From the NCBI GenBank assembly GCA_964194625.1, contig CAXMNC010000151.1, positions 5,763 to 69,762 of the forward strand: a DNA stretch of 64,000 bases, given 5' to 3'. How positions within the stretch are numbered: position 1 is the stretch's first letter; each line of letters starts with the position of its first letter. Source of the stretch: SPGG2 sp964194625 (lineage in GTDB: Bacteria > Pseudomonadota > Gammaproteobacteria > Acidiferrobacterales > SPGG2). This document shows, piece after piece, positions 8,744 through 17,513 of this stretch. A model generated the notes under the pieces. It was not told where the DNA came from, did not search any database, and saw only the letters and a program-made list of their open reading frames with translations. The position numbers and the translations under genes are program-made.

Positions 8744-11299
8744 GTGGGAATGACAAACATCGGCGACGAACGACAGCATAAGCCCTCAGCGAAACACACG
8801 CTCGAGGAGGTGCGAAAATCTCTCGAGGATCTAGTCCGAAATGAGTTTGTAGACGCTGGGCCCGCACCCACGCAAGACCCCGAGATATCTGGTAAGCCCG
8901 CTCCTTTCGCACCAGCCCTACCCCAACGAAGCCGCCAACGATTACAGACTATCCAAAAGCGAAACCTGGCCACGAGCCAGGTATTAGAGTCGCTTAACGA
9001 ACTAATCGGCAATGATCTCAGCGAAACCGACCGTCACGATGGCAATGGCGTTCAGCCCGCTACCGAGGTCGATGCGGATAGCGAGATCAATGGGCCCGCT
9101 TTCGAACCCGGCGATGCTGAACTCGCGGACCAGGATATGTCCGCCCATACCGAATCGCTGGAATCTCTAGCCGCTCAACTGACTGAGGTGGACGAGGTCG
9201 AAGCCGACACTTCTGATGCAGCCGATGCGGTTGAACTCACGGATGAAGATGGGGCGGCTGAAGAAATCGCATGGGCAGAGTTTTCTGACGTTAGTACAGA
9301 CGGCGCCTACCCGATACTAGATGAAGATGCCAACGACCTGGGTGGAGCGATTGATCTTACTGCCGACATGAAGATGGCCGATGCCGGTCCCGAAGAGATC
9401 ACACTTGAAGCAGCGCCACCCGACGCATCACCGGAAGAAGCGCCTACGGATGAGGCATTGGGTTCAACGCCAACCCCGGGAGGCCGCGGCCTGGATGCCG
9501 ACACACCAGAAGCACCCGAAGCGGAACGTATCGAGCTTAGCCTGGATGAAACAGAGATCGCCGCGGACGAATCCTTGGAGGTCGACTTTGCAGATGCGCT
9601 AACGCCTACGTCTTCGGATTCGTTGCCTAGCCCTGAGTTGTCATTGGCTGACGATGACCAAGAACCGGATCTGACCGAAGATGCGGCCATGCCGACAGAT
9701 AGTCCGCCGCCCACCGCGGTAGAGGCCTCACATTCCCTCGAGGGTGATCAACCCCAAGAATCAGGGGAATACCACGGGGATGAGGAGGACCCGTTCGTAT
9801 CTGAGGCGCAACAAACCTTCGCGTTTGAAGCGTTAGGGCCCGGGCCCAGCGCATCCGATGCAGGGGTAAAGGCCGCCGAACGCGAGGTTATCGACGAAAT
9901 AGAGCCTAAAGAACTGCATGAAACGGCCGAAATACCGGATGAGAGCCCTCGTCAAGCCGAGAATTCAGAACTACGCTTAGAAGACACGAAATCAGCACTG
10001 GTCGAGCCCGCGGGCGAGATGGTGCCCCTGGTCCCAGACGAGGAAATGTCTATGGAGCTGGGGGCCGAACTAGAAGCGACCACCGAAGCTTCCTCGTCAG
10101 TGGATGACGCCGGTGTTGAGGATGATTCGCCAGCCTTAAACCCCATGGATACCCTTGAGATCCCCGGCGAGGAAGCGATGTCCGAAAAGGTCACGGAACG
10201 GGATCGGGCAGCCATGCAAAATAGTGGCCACGAACACGGCACGACGATAAGCCGCGAGGCAAGCGACGCGACAACGGTCTTGCTTACACCAAACCAAGCG
10301 CAGCCAGGGAATCACGAGTTTGCAGGCGAGCCTACCGTCGAGCTAGATCACGGCGAGCCCGTCAGCGAGAGCGGTGAACCAGCTACCCCTGTCCCGGCGC
10401 AGGTGTCGCCAGAGAATAAGCCAGGTGAAATCAAGCAAAAATCGACACCGGTCATAACTTCGTCCAGCGACAAACAGGAAAGCGTCACCTCCAAAGCACC
10501 GACGACAAGCCCGAAAAACAAGATCTTTGCCGTTGCGTCCGTAGGCGAAGCGAAAGAACTCAAGATGCCAGGCATCGATTTCGACCTCGGTACCGCGGCT
10601 GACAAGAAAGCGCGGCCCGTTGCCGCAGGCGATTCATCGCCAGATGACTCGGAATACGTTGATTTGGCTGGGTCAACGTCTGCCAAGGACGCAGCGCCAC
10701 CTGTGAAGTCAAGCAAGGAGGGTTACAAGCGCACATCTCGGCCGACCCCGTCAGCGCTGTTTCGAAAAGACGGTGCACCCAAGACAAAGCAGACGTCGGG
10801 TATGCCCTGGGGCGGCAAGGGCGTGGGAACACCAGCTAAGGGATCGCCACGCGCCACCGAACCCCCATCGCCAACGGCCAAATTCGATGCACCCGCTAAG
10901 ACATTAGATTCGCCGGGCCAACTCAAGCAACCCAAACCTAAGGCAAGGGTTGAACAAGGTACAGCGAATATCCCAGTACTCAACGAAGTCGTCGACCGAC
11001 CTGCTCAACCCAAGAAGTCCAAGAAGAAACCAGTCCCATTAGCGACGCCCAAGGTCACATCGTCTGGCGCCAGCCGGAAGAAGCAAAGCAAGCACAAGGC
11101 ACTGGAGCCATCGTCAGCAACGGCCAAAACCGAGGCCCGCAATGTAGCCGTCAATGTCGTCGCCAAACTCAACATGGAGTTGCGCAAGTGTGGTGAGCGC
11201 GCCCTAAGTCCGGTTACAATCGATCGTCTGCAGTTCCTACTGCGCGAAGCCCTGGAACAGCATGCTAAAGATGTGGAAAATAGTCCTAAGCGGCGCTAG
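8744..11299 (+). CDS. Large acidic, probably disordered protein between holC and valS
   Basis: Not assigned to a characterised function. The 851 residues are strikingly biased. The first ~75 contain a predicted helix (HTLEEVRKSLEDLVRNEF) and a basic stretch. Residues ~75-560 are dominated by E, D, A, P and S with almost no aromatics. Residues ~560-795 turn basic (K, P, S, T). The last ~55 (NVVAKLNMELRKCGERALS onwards) look like ordinary helices. A short IPVLNEVV segment near residue 743 resembles a motif I recall from small proteins at the same locus in other proteobacteria, so this may be an expanded version of that gene. The start is GTG 8744; ATG 8750 is an equal alternative. A strong hairpin with a T-run follows. 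Confidence 0.8.
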   Translation: MGMTNIGDERQHKPSAKHTLEEVRKSLEDLVRNEFVDAGPAPTQDPEISGKPAPFAPALPQRSRQRLQTIQKRNLATSQVLESLNELIGNDLSETDRHDGNGVQPATEVDADSEINGPAFEPGDAELADQDMSAHTESLESLAAQLTEVDEVEADTSDAADAVELTDEDGAAEEIAWAEFSDVSTDGAYPILDEDANDLGGAIDLTADMKMADAGPEEITLEAAPPDASPEEAPTDEALGSTPTPGGRGLDADTPEAPEAERIELSLDETEIAADESLEVDFADALTPTSSDSLPSPELSLADDDQEPDLTEDAAMPTDSPPPTAVEASHSLEGDQPQESGEYHGDEEDPFVSEAQQTFAFEALGPGPSASDAGVKAAEREVIDEIEPKELHETAEIPDESPRQAENSELRLEDTKSALVEPAGEMVPLVPDEEMSMELGAELEATTEASSSVDDAGVEDDSPALNPMDTLEIPGEEAMSEKVTERDRAAMQNSGHEHGTTISREASDATTVLLTPNQAQPGNHEFAGEPTVELDHGEPVSESGEPATPVPAQVSPENKPGEIKQKSTPVITSSSDKQESVTSKAPTTSPKNKIFAVASVGEAKELKMPGIDFDLGTAADKKARPVAAGDSSPDDSEYVDLAGSTSAKDAAPPVKSSKEGYKRTSRPTPSALFRKDGAPKTKQTSGMPWGGKGVGTPAKGSPRATEPPSPTAKFDAPAKTLDSPGQLKQPKPKARVEQGTANIPVLNEVVDRPAQPKKSKKKPVPLATPKVTSSGASRKKQSKHKALEPSSATAKTEARNVAVNVVAKLNMELRKCGERALSPVTIDRLQFLLREALEQHAKDVENSPKRR

Positions 11300-11328
11300 A
11301 CAAGCTCGATAAACTGTAGGCATTGCTA

Positions 11329-11352
11329 GGGCGGGAACATTCCCGCCCTTTT
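11329..11352 (+). terminator. Intrinsic terminator-like hairpin just upstream of valS
   Basis: GGGCGGGA (11329-11336) and TCCCGCCC (11341-11348) form a perfect 8-base G/C-rich stem with loop ACAT, followed directly by TTTT. It lies 29 bases after the upstream stop codon and its T-run ends about 16 bases before the valS ATG at 11369. It either ends the pepA-holC transcript or acts as an attenuator in front of valS. Confidence 0.8.
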
Positions 11353-11368
11353 AGTATGAGTGAATACG

Positions 11369-14146
11369 ATGGGCTCCGAACAATTCAATAAGACCTACAA
11401 CCCTCACGCGATCGAGGAGCGTATATACAAGCAGTGGGAATCGGGTGATTATTTCGCCCCGACCAACAATGGCTCTGCTTATTGTATTGCCATCCCGCCA
11501 CCCAATGTGACCGGCAGCCTACACATGGGTCATGCCTTTCAAGATACATTGATGGATGCCCTCATTCGATATCACAGGATGCTTGGCAACAACACCTTGT
11601 GGCAAGCCGGTACTGATCACGCCGGTATCGCCACACAGATGGTCGTCGAACGTATGCTCGAAGCCGAAGGCAAGACCCGACATGACTTGGGGCGCGACGC
11701 ATTCATTGACCGCGTGTGGCAATGGAAGGAACAGTCTGGTGGCCGGATTACTCAACAGTTGCGGCGCATGGGCGCATCGCTCGATTGGACACGCGAGCGC
11801 TTTACCATGGATGAGGGCCTGTCGCATGCTGTGGCTGAGGTGTTCGTGAGGCTCTACGACGAGGGCTTGATTTATCGCGGTAAACGCTTGGTTAACTGGG
11901 ATCCCATATTACATACGGCCATATCAGATCTAGAGGTGATATCTGAAGAAGAAGATGGGTTTCTTTGGAGCATTCGTTATCCGCTAGTTGATGGATCTGG
12001 CCACGTCGTGGTGGCAACCACACGCCCCGAGACCATGCTCGGGGATACGGCCGTCGCCATTCATCCCGACGACGAACGCTACCGGAAATTGATCGGTAAG
12101 AAAGTTGAGCTGCCCTTGACCGGCCGACAGATCCCAATCATTGCAGATACCTATGTTGACCCCGAATTCGGATCTGGTTGCGTCAAGATCACACCGGGAC
12201 ATGATTTCAATGATTACGAAGTTGGGCAGCGCCATAGCTTAGAAATCATCAATATTTTCTCCGACGACGCCCACATCTGTTTGCCCGGATCAAACTACCA
12301 TGGCTTGGATCGTTATGATGCACGCCAACGCATTGTCGACGATCTGACCGCCGCGGGCTTACTAGAAAGCACGGAGAAGCATAAATTGATGGTCCCGCGT
12401 GGTGATCGCACCGGATCGGTGATCGAGCCTTACCTCACTGATCAGTGGTATGTCAAAACCGGCCCGCTGGCCGAGCCCGCGATTGCTGCCGTCGAATCCA
12501 ATGCAATCAGATTCGTACCCAGTAACTGGGCCAAGACCTACTTTGAGTGGATGCGAAACATCCAGGATTGGTGCATCTCTCGTCAGCTCTGGTGGGGACA
12601 CCGGATTCCGGCCTGGTACGACGACGCCGGTAATATCTATGTCGCCCATGACGAGCCGGCCGTACGCCAGAAATACAGCTTGGGTGCAGACATCAAGCTT
12701 AGACAGGACCCTGATGTCCTCGATACCTGGTTTTCGTCCGCGCTTTGGCCGTTCTCGACCCTAGGCTGGCCGGAGAATACACCTGCCTTAAAGACTTTCT
12801 ATCCGACCAGCGTGCTTGTCACCGGATTCGATATCATTTTCTTTTGGGTCGCGCGCATGATCATGTTCGGTTTGAAATTTACCGGCGAGGTCCCTTTTCG
12901 TGAGGTCTATATCCACGGCCTAGTACGGGACGCTGACGGCCAAAAGATGTCTAAGTCCAAGGGCAATATCTTGGATCCGCTTGATCTCATTGATGGTATT
13001 GAATTGGAACCGCTCGTTGAGAAACGCACCGTTGGCCTTATGCAACCTCAGCTCGCGAGCAAGATCGAGAAAGCGACGCGCCGACAATTCCCAGACGGGA
13101 TCCCAGCCTACGGCACTGACGCGTTGCGGTTCACGTTCGCAAGTCTAGCCACACAAGGGCGCGATATCCGATTCGACACCGGTCGTATCCAGGGCTACCG
13201 AAATTTCTGCAACAAACTCTGGAACGCATCACGTTATGTACTGATGAACGTCGAGGATCAAGACTGTGGGTTAGACAATCACGAGGTTACGTTGACCGAT
13301 GCTGACAGTTGGATTATTTCGCGCCTGCAGCAAGTAGAGGCCGAGGTAGACACCGCGATGAACGAGTATCGCTTCGATCTCATGGGCAACACGGTTTATG
13401 CATTTGTCTGGGATGAGTATTGCAGCTGGTATCTGGAGCTCGCCAAAGTTACGCTGACCAACCCAACCAGCCCACAGTCGCTCCAACGCGGAACTCGGCG
13501 CACCCTAGTGCGTGTGTTAGAGGCGATATTGTGCTTACTGCACCCGACAATGCCTTTCATCACTGAGGAAATCTGGCAAATCGTTGCACCGCTAGCGGGC
13601 AAGAAAGGCGGCACTATCATGCTGCAACCTTACCCCCAGGCACAGCCGGAAAAGATCGATCAGGCGGCATTAGAAGAAATGCGCTGGGTGATGGCGGTTA
13701 TCTCAGGTGTGCGAAATATCCGTGGAGAAATGGATATTCCACCTAGCAAGCCATTGCCCGTGTTGTTACAAAACGGGAACGATAGTGACCGCGAACGTTT
13801 GCAACGCAATAAACACTACCTCATCGCTCTCGCCAACATGGGTAGCATAGCTTGGCTAGATGACGGCGAGGACGCCCCTGAATCGGCAACCTCGCTGGTC
13901 GGGCGCATGCGGGTGCTTGTGCCACGCGGCTCCATTATCGACAAGGAGGCGGAACTACAACGTCGGCGGCGCGAACGAGCCAAGGTCGAGGAAAACCTGA
14001 ACCGCGCCTGCGCTAAACTCGATAACCCAAGTTTCCTAGAACGTGCACCGGAGCAAATTGTCGCCCAAGAACGCCAGCGCGTGATTGAGTTTGAGGCTGC
14101 GCTAAAAGATATCGACGAGCAATTAGCGCGCTTACTTAGGGATTAA
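11369..14146 (+). CDS. valS: Valyl-tRNA synthetase
   Basis: Charges tRNA-Val, with an editing domain that removes misactivated threonine. The class I signatures are present: PPPNVTGSLHMGHAFQ (HIGH) and DGQKMSKSKGN (KMSKS). The CP1 editing domain lies between them (ATTRPETMLGDTAVAIHPDD) and the C-terminal coiled-coil arm is intact (KEAELQRRRRERAKVEENLNRA). The ATG at 11369 gives 925 residues; a GTG three codons earlier (11360) is an alternative. Its stop overlaps the convergent rimI stop by 4 bases. Confidence 0.96.
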   Translation: MGSEQFNKTYNPHAIEERIYKQWESGDYFAPTNNGSAYCIAIPPPNVTGSLHMGHAFQDTLMDALIRYHRMLGNNTLWQAGTDHAGIATQMVVERMLEAEGKTRHDLGRDAFIDRVWQWKEQSGGRITQQLRRMGASLDWTRERFTMDEGLSHAVAEVFVRLYDEGLIYRGKRLVNWDPILHTAISDLEVISEEEDGFLWSIRYPLVDGSGHVVVATTRPETMLGDTAVAIHPDDERYRKLIGKKVELPLTGRQIPIIADTYVDPEFGSGCVKITPGHDFNDYEVGQRHSLEIINIFSDDAHICLPGSNYHGLDRYDARQRIVDDLTAAGLLESTEKHKLMVPRGDRTGSVIEPYLTDQWYVKTGPLAEPAIAAVESNAIRFVPSNWAKTYFEWMRNIQDWCISRQLWWGHRIPAWYDDAGNIYVAHDEPAVRQKYSLGADIKLRQDPDVLDTWFSSALWPFSTLGWPENTPALKTFYPTSVLVTGFDIIFFWVARMIMFGLKFTGEVPFREVYIHGLVRDADGQKMSKSKGNILDPLDLIDGIELEPLVEKRTVGLMQPQLASKIEKATRRQFPDGIPAYGTDALRFTFASLATQGRDIRFDTGRIQGYRNFCNKLWNASRYVLMNVEDQDCGLDNHEVTLTDADSWIISRLQQVEAEVDTAMNEYRFDLMGNTVYAFVWDEYCSWYLELAKVTLTNPTSPQSLQRGTRRTLVRVLEAILCLLHPTMPFITEEIWQIVAPLAGKKGGTIMLQPYPQAQPEKIDQAALEEMRWVMAVISGVRNIRGEMDIPPSKPLPVLLQNGNDSDRERLQRNKHYLIALANMGSIAWLDDGEDAPESATSLVGRMRVLVPRGSIIDKEAELQRRRRERAKVEENLNRACAKLDNPSFLERAPEQIVAQERQRVIEFEAALKDIDEQLARLLRD

Positions 14147-14622
14147 GACGAACCCACCGAAAGCTCACGGGCCAGCACCAGGGCGTCTTCGCGGCCGCGG
14201 TGCGCTGGATAATAGTCCTTACGCACTCCAATCTCGTTAAAGCCCATACGGCAATAAAGCTCATAGGCGATCTTGTTCGACGCGCGCACCTCGAGTAACG
14301 CCACGCTAGCAAAGGCCTGTCGCGCTACCTCCAGTAAGTGATCAATCAGATTGCTACCCAATCCCTGCGCGCGGTGATCGGGGTGAGTGCAAACGTTCAA
14401 CAGATGGCACTCACCAGCCCCTATCGACATAATGCCATAGCCCTGTAAGCTACGGTGACCATCATAGACCTGACAGTGGTAACCCACGCGCAGGCAGTCG
14501 CGAAAAATCGCTTCAGTCCAAGGAAATTCATAAGACGCGCGTTCGATCGACAGCACGCCGGGTAAATCAACTTCACGCATTGGTCGTAACACGGATAATG
14601 GTTGCGAGACCACCGCGCTCAT
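14143..14622 (-). CDS. rimI: Ribosomal protein S18-alanine N-acetyltransferase RimI
   Basis: GNAT enzyme that acetylates the N-terminal alanine of ribosomal protein S18. The acetyl-CoA binding loop is HPDHRAQGLGSNLIDHLLE (R-x-x-G-x-G/A type). LLEVRASNKIAYELYCRMGF and EIGVRKDYYPAHRGREDAL are RimI signatures. I start at ATG 14622 (MSAVVSQPLSV), which overlaps the upstream glycosylase stop as ATGA, rather than 14 codons earlier inside that gene. The product is 159 residues. Confidence 0.92.
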   Translation of the reverse strand: MSAVVSQPLSVLRPMREVDLPGVLSIERASYEFPWTEAIFRDCLRVGYHCQVYDGHRSLQGYGIMSIGAGECHLLNVCTHPDHRAQGLGSNLIDHLLEVARQAFASVALLEVRASNKIAYELYCRMGFNEIGVRKDYYPAHRGREDALVLARELSVGSS

Positions 14623-15311
14623 GCGCCACCCACTATGGACCGAGCGAGACACAAATCTTGCCAAGACTTGGATTTATCCACCGGATTACGCAATAGATAT
14701 GCGGGATGATAAGTCGCGACTAACGGTGTGTTGTGGTAGCTGAGCCGGCGACCGCGGAGTTTGCCAAGCGGTAGGTCCGTTTTCAGCAAACTATGTGCCG
14801 CGTGGCGACCAAGGGCAAGAATAATGCGGGGCTTAATCAGCTCAATCTGTCGAAGCAAATACGGCTCACAGGCCTCAACTTCTTCAAGCTGCGGATCTCG
14901 GTTGCTAGGGGGACGCGACTTCAGTACGTTCGCGATATACACCTCTTCTCGTTTGAGACCAATTGCAAGCAACATTGCATTTAGCAACTGGCCCGCCCGA
15001 CCAACGAAGGGCTCGCCGCGCCGATCTTCTTCCGCACCAGGGGCCTCACCAATAAACAACCAGTCGGCGTCTCGGTTGCCCACGCCGAATACTGCCTGTG
15101 TGCGCGTCTTGTGCAATGCACACTTCGTACAGTTGCTCACGGCTCCCTGGAGCAGATCCCAATCCATTTGACTGATATCGGTGGTATCTCGCGTGGTGGC
15201 CACTGCCGGGACCGGGGGTGACACCGGCATGGGTTCCAGCGAACGCCGTTCCCACCGATCGATACCCATGGCGTCCAGGTACTCCCGACGCCGTGCCTCA
15301 CGGCTCTCCAT
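14619..15311 (-). CDS. Uracil-DNA glycosylase, family 4-like, with one cluster cysteine replaced
   Basis: Removes uracil from DNA after cytosine deamination. Motif 1 is GEAPGAEEDRRGEPFVGRAG (about residues 88-107) and motif 2 is ATYHPAYLLRNP, both as in family 4 uracil-DNA glycosylases. The N-terminus (RRREYLDAMGIDRWERR) is the extension often found in proteobacterial copies. Family 4 enzymes bind a 4Fe-4S cluster through four cysteines. Here C61, C64 and C148 align, but the third position is serine (S132 in NVLKSRPPSNRDP). The product is 230 residues. It overlaps rimI by ATGA, so the two are co-translated. Confidence 0.87.
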   Translation of the reverse strand: MESREARRREYLDAMGIDRWERRSLEPMPVSPPVPAVATTRDTTDISQMDWDLLQGAVSNCTKCALHKTRTQAVFGVGNRDADWLFIGEAPGAEEDRRGEPFVGRAGQLLNAMLLAIGLKREEVYIANVLKSRPPSNRDPQLEEVEACEPYLLRQIELIKPRIILALGRHAAHSLLKTDLPLGKLRGRRLSYHNTPLVATYHPAYLLRNPVDKSKSWQDLCLARSIVGGA

Positions 15312-15421
15312 GCGACTAGCATACCGAGTGGGCGGCTTAACACAAGGGTCACTGGCCGTCTATTCCCCACGAATAGCCTTGTACGCTAGGCAATCTTTGG
15401 CTCGGTTGTTATCATCATAGC

Positions 15422-15643
15422 GTGAAAAAAACCAAAATATTCATCTTCGCGCTAATCTTGGGTGCGCTGATCGCTTTTCCACTAGGCGTAAACTTTGGCC
15501 GCGACGCCCCGTTGCTTAGCAATCCGTTTAAACAACGCAGCGTCCAGAACAAGATGATAGACACAGTCAAGGAAAGCGCCGAGAAAGCGCTCGAAGGCGC
15601 CAAAGAAAAGATCCACAAGGCGACCGAGCCGCTCCAAGAATAA
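15422..15643 (+). CDS. Small membrane-anchored protein of unknown function
   Basis: The 73-residue product starts at GTG. It has a lysine-flanked hydrophobic segment (residues 2-24, KKTKIFIFALILGALIAFPL) and then a soluble amphipathic helix rich in K, E and A (TVKESAEKALEGAKEKIHKA). This resembles small proteins with one N-terminal anchor and a periplasmic helix. No ribosome binding site is evident, so the start is uncertain. It is divergent from the uracil-DNA glycosylase and convergent with leuA. I do not recognise the family. Confidence 0.6.
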   Translation: MKKTKIFIFALILGALIAFPLGVNFGRDAPLLSNPFKQRSVQNKMIDTVKESAEKALEGAKEKIHKATEPLQE

Positions 15644-15703
15644 CCCGAGCCATAGGCCTTACAATGGCGGCATCTCGGGCACGCTGGGCCCTGTCTCGCC
15701 CAT

Positions 15704-17251
15704 CTATATCGCCTGGCCCGATTGTGGATGTGTTCGCTGCGAGGGCGATACCAACTTGTTTAGTGCATTCACGTAGGCCTTGGCGGAAGCGATGACGATG
15801 TCAGTGTCTGCGCCGTGGCCATTGACGATTCGACCGGCCCTCTCCAGGCGAACCGTCACCTCTCCCTGGGCATCGGTACCGCTGGTAATGGCGCTTACAG
15901 AATACAACTGTAGCTCACTTTGGCTGCCAACAACGCTGTCTATGGCCTTATAGACGGCATCCACCGGACCACTCCCAGACGCTTCTGCCCGTTTTTCTTC
16001 GCCGTTGACCGATACGGCAACCGCCGCGTGCGGGGTCTCACCGGTCTGCGAGCATACCTTGAGGGAAACCAAACGTAGGTGCTCGTTGGCATGCTCTAGA
16101 CCTTGCTCAGTTACCAAGGCTTGTAAATCCTCATCAAAGATCTCGTGTTTTTTATCAGCCAAGTCCTTAAACCGAGCGAATGCACTATTAAGTTTTTCTT
16201 CTGTCGAAAACTGGATGCCGAGCTCCGCCAGACGGCTACGAAACGCGTTGCGACCTGAGTGTTTACCCAACACGATGCGGCTCGCAGCCCAGCCGACATC
16301 CTCGGCTCGCATGATTTCATAGGTCTCACGCGATTTAAGCACGCCGTCTTGATGTATACCGGCCTCGTGCGCGAAGGCATTGGCGCCGACGATGGCCTTG
16401 TTGGGTTGGACGGGGAAACCGGTAATGTTCGATACCAAACGGCTCGCGGGGACGATGTACTTGGTTTCGATGCGCGTATCGCATGAGAACATATCCCGCC
16501 GAGTACGTACTGCCATCACGATCTCCTCGAGCGATGCGTTACCGGCGCGCTCGCCAAGACCATTAATGGTGCATTCAACTTGGCGCGCCCCACATTTCAC
16601 GGCCGCAAGCGAATTAGCAACCGCGAGCCCCAGATCATTGTGACAATGGACTGAGAATACAGCCTTATCAGAGTTCGGTATGCGTTCCATAAGTTCGGCG
16701 ATCAATGCCGCAAACTGTTCGGGCAGGTTATAACCGACGGTGTCCGGGATATTCACGGTGCGTGCACCGGCGTCGATGGCCGCCTCCAACACGCGACATA
16801 GAAAATCTGTCTCTGAGCGCCCCGCATCTTCCGGGGAAAATTCAACATCGTCTGAATATTGGCGTGCACGCTTTATCGCCTTTATCGCGTGCTCCACAAC
16901 TTCGTCCGGTTGCATGCGAAGCTTATCTCGCATATGAATGGGCGACGTAGCAATGAAGGTATGAACGCGGCCTGAGACCGCAGGCTTAATCGCTTCACCA
17001 GCTCGATCTACATCGCTCCCGACTGCCCGCGCTAACGCACACACCGTGCTATCGGTGATGGTTTCAGCTACAGCACGTACCGCTTCGAAGTCGCCGGGAC
17101 TGGCCGCTGGAAATCCAGCCTCGATGATGTCTACCCGCATCCGTTCCAAGATTTTGGCGATGCGTATCTTCTCCTCGCGGGTCATAGACGCGCCCGGACT
17201 CTGCTCGCCATCGCGCAAGGTCGTATCAAAAACGATCAAATGGTCACTCAT
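15704..17251 (-). CDS. leuA: 2-isopropylmalate synthase
   Basis: First committed step of leucine biosynthesis: acetyl-CoA plus 2-oxoisovalerate gives 2-isopropylmalate. The 515-residue protein has the catalytic FDTTLRDGEQSPGASMTREE at the N-terminus, the metal-binding HCHNDLGLAVANSLAA and GLGERAGNASLEE. A C-terminal regulatory LeuA dimer domain (from about residue 390) is expected to bind leucine for feedback inhibition. It is preceded by its own promoter and a leucine-rich leader ORF, and is the last gene of the ilvB-ilvH-ilvC-psd-pssA-leuA series. Confidence 0.96.
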   Translation of the reverse strand: MSDHLIVFDTTLRDGEQSPGASMTREEKIRIAKILERMRVDIIEAGFPAASPGDFEAVRAVAETITDSTVCALARAVGSDVDRAGEAIKPAVSGRVHTFIATSPIHMRDKLRMQPDEVVEHAIKAIKRARQYSDDVEFSPEDAGRSETDFLCRVLEAAIDAGARTVNIPDTVGYNLPEQFAALIAELMERIPNSDKAVFSVHCHNDLGLAVANSLAAVKCGARQVECTINGLGERAGNASLEEIVMAVRTRRDMFSCDTRIETKYIVPASRLVSNITGFPVQPNKAIVGANAFAHEAGIHQDGVLKSRETYEIMRAEDVGWAASRIVLGKHSGRNAFRSRLAELGIQFSTEEKLNSAFARFKDLADKKHEIFDEDLQALVTEQGLEHANEHLRLVSLKVCSQTGETPHAAVAVSVNGEEKRAEASGSGPVDAVYKAIDSVVGSQSELQLYSVSAITSGTDAQGEVTVRLERAGRIVNGHGADTDIVIASAKAYVNALNKLVSPSQRTHPQSGQAI

Positions 17252-17347
17252 GTCTGTAATCTCTCTACATCGTCGTCAGCGTGATCCCGCTGGGAATCAG
17301 CTTACACAAGAATCAATCGAATCGAATTGGGGGTAGAGTATGTGCGC

Positions 17348-17458
17348 CTAGCGGCGCAGGAGTAGCGCGAGGAGAAGAGGAAAACGAGCAGCGACATCCA
17401 AACGGCGGGCCGTCTGGCTCTGGAGAGTGATCGCTACGGTCGTTTGCTCGGTTTGCAC
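17348..17458 (-). CDS. Putative leucine leader peptide controlling leuA
   Basis: A 36-codon ORF starting at GTG 17458 with an AGGGAG ribosome binding site 9 bases upstream. It ends PLLLALLLRR and stops at 17348. Six of its last ten codons are leucine (CTT, CTC, CTC, CTA, CTC, CTG), the design of an amino acid attenuation leader. A hairpin TGCGCC-GCTA-GGCGCA (17343-17358) overlaps the last leucine codon and the stop. A promoter lies just upstream and leuA starts 97 bases downstream. It could also start at TTG 17401. The leader role is inferred from design, not homology. Confidence 0.72.
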   Translation of the reverse strand: MQTEQTTVAITLQSQTARRLDVAARFPLLLALLLRR

Positions 17459-17484
17459 TTAAGAATTCTCCCTACAACGGCCTA

Positions 17485-17513
17485 ATACTAAACCGCTGAG
17501 CGCTTAATTTCAA
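17485..17513 (-). promoter_or_regulatory. Sigma70-type promoter for the leuA leader
   Basis: TTGAAA (17513-17508) and TAGTAT (17490-17485) are separated by exactly 17 bases. The -35 box overlaps the pssA stop codon. Transcription would start near 17478, a few bases before the leader ribosome binding site (AGGGAG, 17473-17468). Confidence 0.6.

Noticed and set aside
9307..9714. Serine-rich 135-codon minus-strand frame
   Set aside because: A shadow of the biased acidic coding strand; the complementary codons give Ser/Ala runs and no start signal.
17252..17347. Classical intrinsic terminator in the leuA leader
   Set aside because: Short G/C stems exist (such as CAGCG/CGCTG) but none is followed by a T-run, so I did not annotate a terminator.
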